Shown here: one piece after another, positions 1 through 7,683 of the stretch
How positions within the stretch are numbered: the first letter of the stretch is position 1
Layout: the number at the start of each line of letters is the position of its first letter
NCBI RefSeq assembly: GCF_965139615.1
Contig: NZ_CBCSIQ010000030.1
Location: 1-52,228, forward strand
Reading direction: 5' to 3'
DNA length: 52,228 nt
Origin: Kerstersia similis
GTDB taxonomy: Bacteria; Pseudomonadota; Gammaproteobacteria; Burkholderiales; Burkholderiaceae_B
Notes under the pieces: model-generated
Databases searched by the model: none
Told to the model about the DNA's origin: nothing
Seen by the model: the letters and a program-made list of their open reading frames with translations, nothing else
Made by a program: the position numbers and the translations under genes

Positions 1-267
1 GGTATCCTGGGGCGGGGCGTGTGCGTGACAGGCACAGGATTCATGCCCGTGGTGCGGCGGCACCGGATCCAGGCCACCCTGCGACCAGGGATTGCAACGG
101 CCTATGCGGCGAGCGGCCAGCCACAGGCCTTTGAGGGCGCCGTGGGTTTCAATCGCTTCGATGGCATAGGCGGAACAGCTGGGAGTGAAGCGGCATTGCC
201 GGCCGATCCAGGGGCTCAGGAAGAAACGGTAGAACCTGATCGGTGCAATCAGGAGTTTCTTGAGCAT
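1..267 (-). CDS. yidD: YidD membrane insertion efficiency factor (partial at window edge)
   Basis: The 89 codons read leftward from the ATG at 267 give the classic YidD sequence: an N-terminal amphipathic segment beginning MLKKLLIAPIRFYRFFLSPW, then the family Cys/Pro block CRFTPSCSAYAIEAI and the CNPWSQGGLDPVP motif. YidD is a small inner-membrane-associated protein thought to help YidC insert membrane proteins. The frame is still open at base 1, so the stop lies outside the window, though the His/Cys-rich tail suggests it is near. The start overlaps the 3' end of rnpA by 19 bp, the usual rpmH-rnpA-yidD arrangement, which implies translational coupling. Identity is firm; only the C-terminus is missing. 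Confidence 0.93.
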   Translation of the reverse strand, partial: MLKKLLIAPIRFYRFFLSPWIGRQCRFTPSCSAYAIEAIETHGALKGLWLAARRIGRCNPWSQGGLDPVPPHHGHESCACHAHAPPQDT

Positions 268-665
268 GGCAAGGCTCGTTGGAAATGCGCTTCGGCTTCG
301 GCGCGCACCTGTCGTTTCAGTTCGCTCAGCGATACCAGCGGGGCCTTGCCGTGCAGCCGCATGACAAAATCGCGCGGCGGCAGTTGCAGGCGCAGCTGGC
401 GGAAGGTGTCGCGCACGACCCGTTTGATGGTGTTGCGCGTGACGGCCCGCGCTGCGTGGCGCTTGGGTATCACCAGCCCGAGCCGGCTATGGCCGGCTGC
501 GTTATCCACTGACGTCAGGACGAGCAAAGCCCCCCGCGCCACCCGTCTGCCCTTGAGCGCCGGAGCGAACTCTTCAGGGCTGTGCAGTCTGGCTGAGGGG
601 GGAAAGCTGGCGGAAGACTCCGCTGCGAACTGAGCTGGCGCGGGCGCTACCGCCCGGACTGGCAC
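249..665 (-). CDS. rnpA: Ribonuclease P protein component
   Basis: RnpA is the basic protein subunit of RNase P and helps the catalytic RNA trim tRNA 5' leaders. The diagnostic block is present: RLGLVIPKRHAARAVTRN followed by a TIKRVVRDTFR helix (the RNR-type motif), and an RLHSPEEF start of the fold. The start is uncertain because the conserved part is preceded by a low-complexity Ala/Pro stretch without an ATG. I chose GTG at 665 (138 aa). GTG at 725, directly after the rpmH stop, would give 158 aa. Neither has a good Shine-Dalgarno sequence, and relatives begin only about 10 residues before RLH. It lies between rpmH (upstream) and yidD (19-bp overlap) in one leftward operon. Confidence 0.88.
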   Translation of the reverse strand: MPVRAVAPAPAQFAAESSASFPPSARLHSPEEFAPALKGRRVARGALLVLTSVDNAAGHSRLGLVIPKRHAARAVTRNTIKRVVRDTFRQLRLQLPPRDFVMRLHGKAPLVSLSELKRQVRAEAEAHFQRALPCSRNS

Positions 666-726
666 GGCCGGGGCCGCTGCGCAGTCAGCACCGCGAGGCG
701 CGCCGGCCAGGCCGGCGTGCGTCACC

Positions 727-861
727 TTAGACGGCGAGGCGCTTGCGGCCGCGGGCACGGCGGGCATTGATGACAGCGCGGCCAGCACGCGTCTTCATGC
801 GGACACGGAAACCGTGGGTGCGCTTACGGCGGGTAACGGAAGGCTGGAAGGTGCGTTTCAT
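727..861 (-). CDS. rpmH: 50S ribosomal protein L34
   Basis: The 44-residue protein begins MKRTFQPSVTRRKRTHGFRV and ends RRARGRKRLAV, the invariant L34 sequence, so identity is certain. It is a small, highly basic structural protein of the large ribosomal subunit. It is the first gene of the leftward rpmH-rnpA-yidD operon, and its 5' end faces dnaA across a 546-bp gap. The ATG at 861 is the only sensible start. Confidence 0.98.
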   Translation of the reverse strand: MKRTFQPSVTRRKRTHGFRVRMKTRAGRAVINARRARGRKRLAV

Positions 862-1407
862 GGTCGGAACCTAAAAAGAGCAGCGGCCGGATTGAAGGCA
901 AACACCCATGAAAACCGGCAGTCTGGAAAATGGAATTCGGAAAAGCCCACTATTTCAGCAAAGAATGCGTGGGAAGTCAATGGGTTGCTCGCCCTTGCGG
1001 TTGGCGATGTTGTTCGTGTGATGTGGCATGTGATGCGAAGCCTGTCCAGACGCATGAAATTTCCGGCGGCAGGAGCCGTGCTGGCTTGAATCCAGGATGG
1101 TATTGATCTTATCTTGCCCAGTAACGGCTTTCAAATGCGTTTTTCGTTATTGGCGCTTGTTTCCAACACAGAAAATTGCTCCAGCCGATGACATGGAAAA
1201 GTCTGCAAAACAGAAAAAATGATGGCAGGACGATAGGTTACGTGTTAGAGCCACGGGCTCTGCAAACGCCCGGACAGGTTGGGGTGCGACACGCCGGAAA
1301 ATCAGGGCCAGAAACCTTATCCAAAGGAAAACCACTGCCCTATGCACATCCTCCTGTGGATAACTTCGTCGTGACGCGCTAGAATCGAGGTTTGGATCGC
1401 AAATGAA
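862..1407. other. rpmH-dnaA intergenic region (candidate oriC / dnaA promoter region)
   Basis: This is 546 bp without a convincing gene. It is bounded by divergent rpmH and dnaA, the usual site of oriC in many bacteria, and it must hold both promoters. One perfect DnaA box in reverse orientation (TGTGGATAA, 1355-1363) and one near-match (TTATCCAAA, 1317-1325) lie close upstream of dnaA. There are A/T-richer stretches around 1135-1215. Two boxes is few for a functional origin, so the region may serve mainly for dnaA autoregulation. A small rightward ORF (814-1089) shows no family resemblance and overlaps rpmH. Confidence 0.55.
1355..1363 (-). promoter_or_regulatory. Consensus DnaA box upstream of dnaA
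   Basis: TGTGGATAA is the exact reverse complement of the R-type DnaA box TTATCCACA. It lies 45 bp before the dnaA start, where DnaA classically represses its own transcription. A one-mismatch partner, TTATCCAAA, lies at 1317-1325 in the opposite orientation. Confidence 0.75.
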
Positions 1408-2817
1408 ATGAACGAATTCTGGCAGACCTGTGTCCAGCGCCTGGAGCAGGACCTCCCCCCTCAGCAGATCAGTGCATGGATACGCCCTCTTGCGCCTATC
1501 GCGTTCGAGGAAGAGACATCCCTGCTGCGTATTGCCGCGCCTAACCGCTTCAAGCTGGACTGGGTCCGCAAGAACTTTTCCACACAGATCGAAAGCCTGG
1601 CCAGCGACTGGTTCCAGCGCCCTGTGCAGGTGCAGTTCGAGCTGGCGACCAACACCGCTCGTGCTCCTCTGGCTGCGCGGCCATCCGCGCCTGCTCCCGC
1701 CCCGGCCGGCATGGGCCATGCCGCTGCGCCGCAAGCTGCACCTGCGCCGGTAGCGCCGCCGCCGGTGGTGGAAACGGTGGATCCCGCCTATGAGCGCTCG
1801 CGCCTCAATACCGAACTGACCTTCGACAACTTCGTGACTGGTAAAGCCAACCAGCTGGCGCGTGCCGCTGCACTGCAGGTCGCGGAGAACCCGGGAGTGT
1901 CCTACAACCCGCTGTTCCTGTATGGCGGCGTCGGCCTGGGCAAGACCCACTTGATACACGCCATCGGCAATGCCATGGTGCAGGCCGGCACGGGCGTGCG
2001 GGTGCGCTACGTGCATGCCGACCAATACGTGTCGGACGTCGTGAAGGCCTACCAGCGCAAGGCGTTTGATGAATTCAAGCGCTATTACCACTCGCTGGAC
2101 CTGCTGCTGATCGACGATATCCAATTCTTCTCCGGCAAGAACCGCACGCAGGAAGAGTTCTTCTACGCCTTCGAGGCAATGGTGGCCAAGCGCAAGCAGA
2201 TCATCATTACCAGCGATACGTATCCGAAGGAACTCTCCGGCATCGAAGACCGCCTGATTTCGCGTTTCGATTCCGGCCTGACCGTCGCCATCGAACCGCC
2301 GGAACTGGAAATGCGCGTTGCGATCCTGCTGCGCAAGGCCGATACCGAAGGCATGCGCATGCCCGAGGAAGTGGCGTTCTTCATTGCCAAGCATCTGCGC
2401 AGCAATGTGCGCGAACTCGAAGGCGCGCTGCGCAAGGTGCTGGCCTATGCGCGTTTCCACGGCCGTGAAGTCCTGACGGTGGAAATCTGCAAGGACGCCC
2501 TGAAGGATCTGCTGTCCGTGTCCAACGGGCAGATCACGGTGGAAAACATCCAGAAAACCGTAGCAGATTATTACAAGATCAAAGTGGCAGACATGTATTC
2601 CAAGCGTCGTCCTGCCAATATCGCCATGCCGCGCCAGGTTGCGATGTACCTGGCCAAGGAGCTGACCCAGAAGAGCCTGCCGGAGATCGGTGATCTGTTC
2701 GGTGGTCGGGATCACACCACTGTCTTGCATGCAGTGCGTAAAATCTCGGAAGCCCGCACAAAACAGGCCGAACTCAATCACACCCTGCACGTATTGGAAC
2801 AAACTCTGAAAGGATGA
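1408..2817 (+). CDS. dnaA: Chromosomal replication initiator DnaA
   Basis: The 469-residue protein has the four-domain DnaA layout. Domain I begins MNEFWQTCVQRLEQDLPPQQ. Domain II is an Ala/Pro-rich linker (about 88-125). The AAA+ domain carries Walker A GGVGLGKT at 173-180 and Walker B LLLIDDIQFF near 233. The C-terminal helix-turn-helix has the DnaA signature GGRDHTTVLHAVRKI (about 432-446). It binds 9-mer DnaA boxes, melts the origin as an ATP-bound oligomer and loads DnaB. The stop overlaps an ATG of the dnaN reading frame, so dnaA-dnaN are translationally linked. The length is typical for Alcaligenaceae. Confidence 0.99.
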   Translation: MNEFWQTCVQRLEQDLPPQQISAWIRPLAPIAFEEETSLLRIAAPNRFKLDWVRKNFSTQIESLASDWFQRPVQVQFELATNTARAPLAARPSAPAPAPAGMGHAAAPQAAPAPVAPPPVVETVDPAYERSRLNTELTFDNFVTGKANQLARAAALQVAENPGVSYNPLFLYGGVGLGKTHLIHAIGNAMVQAGTGVRVRYVHADQYVSDVVKAYQRKAFDEFKRYYHSLDLLLIDDIQFFSGKNRTQEEFFYAFEAMVAKRKQIIITSDTYPKELSGIEDRLISRFDSGLTVAIEPPELEMRVAILLRKADTEGMRMPEEVAFFIAKHLRSNVRELEGALRKVLAYARFHGREVLTVEICKDALKDLLSVSNGQITVENIQKTVADYYKIKVADMYSKRRPANIAMPRQVAMYLAKELTQKSLPEIGDLFGGRDHTTVLHAVRKISEARTKQAELNHTLHVLEQTLKG

Positions 2818-2819
2818 TC

Positions 2820-3929
2820 ATGCAACTGGTCCAGACATCGCGCGACACCCTGCTCAAGCCGCTGTCCGTGGTGGCCGGCATCGTCGAGCGCCGCCACACT
2901 TTGCCCATTCTTGCGAACATCCTGCTGCGCAAGGAAGGCGAGCGCGTCTCCTTCATCGCCACCGATCTGGAAGTGCAGATTACGACCCATGCCGATTTCG
3001 GCGTCGGTCCGGAAACGGCTGCAACGACGGTAGCCGCTCGCAAGCTGGTCGATATCCTGCGCGCCCTGCCGGGCAGCGATGAAGTCCGCTTCACCCAGAA
3101 AGACAACAAACTGACGGTTCAGGCCGCCAAGAGCCGTTTTGCCCTGCAAACGCTGGCCGCAACCGAATACCCCACGCTGGCGCAGCCGGAGAAGTGGGAT
3201 GTCTCCCTGAGCCTGCCGCAAAAGACCCTGCGCCACCTGTTCAACATGGTGCATTTCGCCATGGCCCAGCAGGACATCCGCTATTACCTGAACGGCATGC
3301 TGCTGGTGTTCGAACCGGGCCAGGTACGCGCCGTCGCTACCGATGGCCACCGCCTGGCGCACTGTGCCACGGGCGCCGATGGCATCGAAGCGCGCCAGGA
3401 AGTCATCGTGCCGCGCAAGACGGTGCTGGAAATGCAGCGCCTGCTCGATGACAGCGATACGCCGGTTCAGGTGGATGTTGCCGCCGGACAGATCCGTTTC
3501 CGCTTTGGCGCGATCGAATTGGTATCGAAGCTGGTGGAAGGCAAATTCCCCGATTTCACCCGTGTGATCCCCACCTCCTACACGCGCCACTTCACGGTCA
3601 ACCGCGAATTGCTGCTGGGCAGCCTGCAGCGTGCCGCCATCCTGACAACCGACAAGTTCAAGGGTGTGCGCCTGCAGTTGAGCGACAACCTGCTGAAGAT
3701 TTCGGCCACCAATGCCGAGCAGGAAGAGGCCCAGGAAGAATTGGATGTCGATTACACACATGAGGCGCTGGATGTCGGCTTCAACGTGACCTACCTGCTG
3801 GACGTGCTGTCCAACGTGAAGACCGAGACCGTGCGCTGGTCCGTCATGCCGGATTCCAATGCTTCGGCCCTGATCACGCTGCCTGACGACGAGCAGTTCA
3901 AGTACGTCGTCATGCCCATGCGCATCTAG
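2820..3929 (+). CDS. dnaN: DNA polymerase III beta subunit (sliding clamp)
   Basis: The 369-residue ring-forming processivity clamp begins MQLVQTSRDTLLKPLSVVAG and ends KYVVMPMRI, the conserved C-terminal clamp motif (usually MPMRL/I). Three repeated clamp domains fit the length. An in-frame ATG at 2814 overlaps the dnaA stop. I preferred 2820 because relatives start with MQLVQT and AAAGGA at 2809-2814 is well placed for it. It is the second gene of the replication cluster, with a 103-bp gap to gyrB. Confidence 0.98.
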   Translation: MQLVQTSRDTLLKPLSVVAGIVERRHTLPILANILLRKEGERVSFIATDLEVQITTHADFGVGPETAATTVAARKLVDILRALPGSDEVRFTQKDNKLTVQAAKSRFALQTLAATEYPTLAQPEKWDVSLSLPQKTLRHLFNMVHFAMAQQDIRYYLNGMLLVFEPGQVRAVATDGHRLAHCATGADGIEARQEVIVPRKTVLEMQRLLDDSDTPVQVDVAAGQIRFRFGAIELVSKLVEGKFPDFTRVIPTSYTRHFTVNRELLLGSLQRAAILTTDKFKGVRLQLSDNLLKISATNAEQEEAQEELDVDYTHEALDVGFNVTYLLDVLSNVKTETVRWSVMPDSNASALITLPDDEQFKYVVMPMRI

Positions 3930-3988
3930 GCGCGACAGGAACGGCGCGCGCCCATGAGGCGCTGCGCGTTCCCCTGCCCTGCGCCCTG

Positions 3989-4008
3989 GCCGGCGAGCAC
4001 TCGCCGGC
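3989..4008 (+). terminator. Palindrome between dnaN and gyrB (possible attenuator)
   Basis: GCCGGCGAG and CTCGCCGGC form a perfect 9-bp stem around a 2-base loop (3989-3997 and 4000-4008), followed by a pyrimidine-rich CAATTTCCTT rather than a true U run. It sits 25 bp before gyrB. It may reduce readthrough or stabilise the dnaN mRNA 3' end; it is weak as an intrinsic terminator. Confidence 0.4.
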
Positions 4009-4032
4009 TGCAATTTCCTTGTATTCGAGACT

Positions 4033-6486
4033 ATGTCAGATCAACAGCAGAATTCCGCCAACAACGCCGGCTACGGTTCCGACTCGATCAAGATGCTCAA
4101 AGGCCTGGAGGCCGTGCGCAAGCGCCCGGGCATGTATATCGGCGATACCTCCGACGGCACAGGCTTGCACCATATGGTGTTCGAGGTGGTGGACAACGCC
4201 ATCGACGAAGCATTGGCGGGCTATTGCGATGACATCGTCGTCACCATTCATTCGGACAACTCGATTTCCGTGTCCGATAACGGCCGCGGCATCCCGACGG
4301 ATATCCACAAGGACGATGAATACGGCCGAAGCGCCGCTGAAATCGTCATGACTGAGCTGCATGCCGGCGGCAAGTTCGACCAGAACTCCTATAAGGTGTC
4401 CGGCGGCCTGCACGGTGTCGGCGTGTCCTGCGTGAACGCCTTATCCGAGTGGCTGCGCCTGACGATCTGCCGCGACGGCAAGCGCCACGAAATCGAATTC
4501 CGCCGTGGCGAACGCGTGGCCCCGCTGGCCGTGGTCGGTGATACCGACCAGCGCGGCACGACGGTGCGCTACCTGGCCGACAAGGAAATCTTCAATAACA
4601 TCGAGTACACCTACGAGATCCTGTCGCGCCGCCTGCGCGAGCTGTCGTTCCTGAATAACGGCGTAAAGATCCGCCTGGTGGATGAGCGCCAGGGCAAGGA
4701 AGAAAACTTCGCTTTCTCGGGCGGGGTGCAGGGTTTCGTGCAGTACATCAACCGCAGCAAGACGGTGCTGCACCCGACGGTGTTCGCCGTGTCCACGGAG
4801 TCGGCAGCCGGTGGCACGCTGGTGGGCGTGGATGTCGCCATGCAATGGAACGACAGCTACACCGAGACCGTGCTGTGCTTCACCAATAACATTCCGCAGC
4901 GTGATGGCGGTTCGCACCTGACCGGCCTGCGCGCCGCAATGACGCGCGTCATCAATAAATACATTGCCGACAACGAGCTGGCCAAGAAAGCCAAGGTCGA
5001 TACCACCGGCGACGATATGCGCGAAGGCCTGGCCTGCGTGCTGTCGGTGAAAGTGCCTGAGCCCAAGTTCAGCAGCCAGACCAAGGACAAACTGGTCTCC
5101 AGCGAAGTACGCCCTGCCGTGGAAGATGCCGTGGCACGCGAACTGGAAACCTGGCTGCTGGAGCATCCGGCAGACGCCAAGGCGTTGTGCGGCAAGATCA
5201 TCGAAGCCGCCCGCGCCCGCGAAGCGGCCCGCAAGGCGCGCGAAATGACGCGCCGCAAGAGCGTGCTGGAAGGCGCTGGCCTGCCCGGCAAGCTGGCCGA
5301 TTGCCAGGAAAAAGACCCCTCGCTGTGCGAACTCTACCTGGTGGAGGGCGACTCCGCAGGCGGCTCGGCCAAACAGGGCCGCGACCGCAAGTTCCAGGCC
5401 GTGCTGCCGCTGCGCGGCAAGGTGCTGAACGTGGAAAAGGCGCGTTTCGACCGCCTGATCGCCAGTGAGCAAATCGCTACGCTGATCACTGCGCTGGGCA
5501 CCAGCATCGGCCCCGATTTCAACGTCGATAAGCTGCGCTATCACCGCATCATCATCATGACCGACGCGGACGTCGATGGCGCGCACATCCGTACGCTGCT
5601 GCTGACGCTGTTCTATCGCCAGATGCCCGAGCTGGTGGCGCGTGGTCACGTCTATATCGCCCAGCCGCCGCTCTACAAGGTGAAGGTTGGCCGTGACGAG
5701 CGCTACCTGAAGGACGATATCGAGGAAGCCCAGTTCATGCTGCAGCTGGCGCTGCGCGACGCCGAGCTGATTCCTTCTGCTGGCGCCGCCCCCATTGCCG
5801 GTGCAGCATTGGAAAACCTGGCCAACCAGTACGTGCTGGCCGATACCGTGATCGCCCGCCTGTCGCGCCGCTTTGACGAAGCCACGCTGTCGGCCATCGC
5901 CGAAGGCGTGAGCATCAACCTGGCGGACGAAGCCCAGGCACAGGCTTCGGCACAGCGCTTGCAAAAGGCGTTGTTGGATCCGCGTGATCCGGAAGCGGTG
6001 TCGGTCGTGGCTGACAAGGATGCGGAAAGCGGCCGCTCGCGCCTGCAGGTGCTGCGCCGCCACCATGGCAATGTGCGCGTCAGCGTGCTGGATGGCGATT
6101 TCCTGGCAGGCAGCGATTATGCGGCGCTGGCGCGTGCCGGCCAGACCTTCCTGGGTCTGGTGGGCGACGGCGGCGTGATTGCGCGCGGCACGGGCGAAAA
6201 ACGCAAGGAAGCGCCTGTCGATGACTTCCGCGATGTCATGCAGTGGCTGCGTTCCGAGGCCGAGCGCGGCCTGAGCAAGCAGCGCTACAAGGGTCTGGGT
6301 GAAATGAACCCCGAGCAACTGTGGGAAACGACCATGGACCCGACGGTACGCCGCCTGTTGCGCGTGGAAATCGAAGACGCCATCGCCGCAGACGAAATCT
6401 TCACCACCCTGATGGGCGACAACGTCGAACCGCGCCGCGACTTCATCGAGAAGCATGCGCTGATGGCAGGGAATATCGACATCTGA
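4033..6486 (+). CDS. gyrB: DNA gyrase subunit B
   Basis: This is the 817-residue ATPase subunit of DNA gyrase, which with GyrA introduces negative supercoils. The N-terminal GHKL ATPase carries EVVDNAIDEALAG and the DNGRGIP box, then GGLHGVGVSCVNALS. The TOPRIM domain starts at about 437 with EGDSAGGSAKQGRDR and PLRGKVLNVEKAR, and has the metal-binding DADVDGAHI at about 511. The long insert before the C-terminal KGLGEMNPEQLWETTMDP block is the one seen in proteobacterial GyrB. The C-terminus EKHALMAGNIDI is typical. The start is fixed by MSDQQQNSANNAGYGSDSIK, in line with relatives. Confidence 0.99.
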   Translation: MSDQQQNSANNAGYGSDSIKMLKGLEAVRKRPGMYIGDTSDGTGLHHMVFEVVDNAIDEALAGYCDDIVVTIHSDNSISVSDNGRGIPTDIHKDDEYGRSAAEIVMTELHAGGKFDQNSYKVSGGLHGVGVSCVNALSEWLRLTICRDGKRHEIEFRRGERVAPLAVVGDTDQRGTTVRYLADKEIFNNIEYTYEILSRRLRELSFLNNGVKIRLVDERQGKEENFAFSGGVQGFVQYINRSKTVLHPTVFAVSTESAAGGTLVGVDVAMQWNDSYTETVLCFTNNIPQRDGGSHLTGLRAAMTRVINKYIADNELAKKAKVDTTGDDMREGLACVLSVKVPEPKFSSQTKDKLVSSEVRPAVEDAVARELETWLLEHPADAKALCGKIIEAARAREAARKAREMTRRKSVLEGAGLPGKLADCQEKDPSLCELYLVEGDSAGGSAKQGRDRKFQAVLPLRGKVLNVEKARFDRLIASEQIATLITALGTSIGPDFNVDKLRYHRIIIMTDADVDGAHIRTLLLTLFYRQMPELVARGHVYIAQPPLYKVKVGRDERYLKDDIEEAQFMLQLALRDAELIPSAGAAPIAGAALENLANQYVLADTVIARLSRRFDEATLSAIAEGVSINLADEAQAQASAQRLQKALLDPRDPEAVSVVADKDAESGRSRLQVLRRHHGNVRVSVLDGDFLAGSDYAALARAGQTFLGLVGDGGVIARGTGEKRKEAPVDDFRDVMQWLRSEAERGLSKQRYKGLGEMNPEQLWETTMDPTVRRLLRVEIEDAIAADEIFTTLMGDNVEPRRDFIEKHALMAGNIDI

Positions 6487-6556
6487 TTCCCGGGCCATGC
6501 CGGGGTCGGTGTTCTGCCGGCCCTGCATCCCGGTTGCTCGCGGATACGTCCCCACG

Positions 6557-6595
6557 CCCCCCTTGAGATGCTTGGTCTCAAGGGGGGTTGTCATT
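6557..6595 (+). terminator. Rho-independent terminator after gyrB
   Basis: A perfect 12-bp stem (CCCCCCTTGAGA at 6557-6568 and TCTCAAGGGGGG at 6576-6587) with a 7-base loop is followed by a short T-rich tract. It lies 70 bp after the gyrB stop and separates the replication genes from the acetyltransferase. Confidence 0.85.
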
Positions 6596-6714
6596 GGGGG
6601 TGAGGCATGCGGCGGCAGGCACATGGACAGACAGGGTGGCCGTCCCCAAAGGCGCCTGGGCTGCGTTTATGATCATGGAGAAATCTCTCCACGCCGGCAG
6701 AAAGGACACCAGAC

Positions 6715-7446
6715 ATGACAGCAGTGCTTAATGAACAAGGCCAGCCGCTGGGCCGCGAAATTCCCGATTGGCAGCCCCGTCCCCTGCCAGCGGGACAAGT
6801 GCTGGAAGGGCAGTATTGCCGCCTGGAGCCTGTGGATGCCGGACGCCATGCCGAAAGCCTGTCGCAAGCCTATGCCGCTGCCGGGCCGGGCGCCTGGACT
6901 TACCTGCCGGCGGATCCGCCCAGCACCCCCGAGGACGTCAGTACCTGGTTGCAACGCCTGGCCAATGCAGGCACCGAACGCTATTACGCCATTGTCGATC
7001 CCGCCAGCGGCCAGGCGCTGGGCAGTGTTGCACTGATGCGGATGGATCCGGCCAATGGCGTGATCGAGGTGGGTGCGGTCGCCTATTCTCCCGCGCTGCG
7101 CCGTACCCGTGCCGCCACCGAAGCGCAGTACCTGCTGATGCGCCATGTCTTTGAAGACCTGGGCTATCGCCGTTATGAATGGAAGTGCAACGCGTTGAAC
7201 CAGCCTTCCCGCGCGGCTGCGCTGCGTCTGGGCTTCACCTTCGAAGGGATTTTCCGGCAGGCTGCGGTCCAGCGCGGGCGTAGCCGCGACACCGCCTGGT
7301 TTTCTGTCCTGGATGGGGAATGGCCACTGCTGTCCCGGGCGTTCCAGGCCTGGCTGGACCCCGCTAATTTCGATGCTGCCGGCCGCCAGCGGCATTCGCT
7401 GGAAGCCTTGCGCACGGCGAATGCCGGCACCGCCGCAGAAATGTAA
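6715..7446 (+). CDS. GNAT family N-acetyltransferase (RimJ/RimL-like)
   Basis: The 243-residue protein belongs to the RimJ/RimL-like GNAT group that transfers acetyl from acetyl-CoA to amino groups. Supporting blocks are GQYCRLEPVDAGRHAESLSQAY near the N-terminus, LGSVALMRMDPANGVIEVGAVAYSPAL in the central sheet, and RYEWKCNALNQPSRAAALRLGFTFEGIFRQ, which is the usual acetyl-CoA-binding/C-terminal signature. The substrate cannot be told from sequence; small-molecule or toxin acetylation is as likely as protein N-termini. AAAGGA lies 8 bp before the ATG. A small palindrome (GGAGAAATCTCTCC, 6677-6690) lies just upstream. It appears to be a single-gene unit between the gyrB terminator and the WG-repeat genes. 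Confidence 0.85.
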   Translation: MTAVLNEQGQPLGREIPDWQPRPLPAGQVLEGQYCRLEPVDAGRHAESLSQAYAAAGPGAWTYLPADPPSTPEDVSTWLQRLANAGTERYYAIVDPASGQALGSVALMRMDPANGVIEVGAVAYSPALRRTRAATEAQYLLMRHVFEDLGYRRYEWKCNALNQPSRAAALRLGFTFEGIFRQAAVQRGRSRDTAWFSVLDGEWPLLSRAFQAWLDPANFDAAGRQRHSLEALRTANAGTAAEM

Positions 7447-7683
7447 CTTATACGTAAAAAGTCCCGGTTGCCCTGGTGTGAACGGGTATTTTTACGGCTT
7501 CCTCGTTTCTTCCCGGGCAGCGCCATGGCGCTGCCGTGGCATGCCGCTGCATGCCATGCGGTTATTCGCCAGTGCCGGGACGAGTCTTCTTTATCCCGAC
7601 GCCACGGGCGCCGTGGCGAGGTGTGTTCCGCACCGCGCCCATCTCGCCTGGGCGCCACTTCTTTACCGCCTGGCGGCTACGGT

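Noticed and set aside
502..510. TTATCCACT inside rnpA as a DnaA box
   Set aside because: One mismatch at the last position and fully explained by rnpA coding; no cluster around it.
1147..2802. Long open frame antisense to dnaA (551 codons)
   Set aside because: No family resemblance, His/Arg/Gln-rich composition typical of GC-rich antisense frames, and it lies entirely over dnaA, which is certain. The same holds for frames antisense to gyrB (4441-6624), the WG genes (8377-9900, 12078-13832), mdlC (18239-20038), mexI (49362-50999) and opmD (50621-51907).
7453..7496. CGTAAAAA/TTTTTACG inverted repeat after the acetyltransferase as a terminator
   Set aside because: AT-rich 8-bp stem with a 28-base loop is too weak to call.
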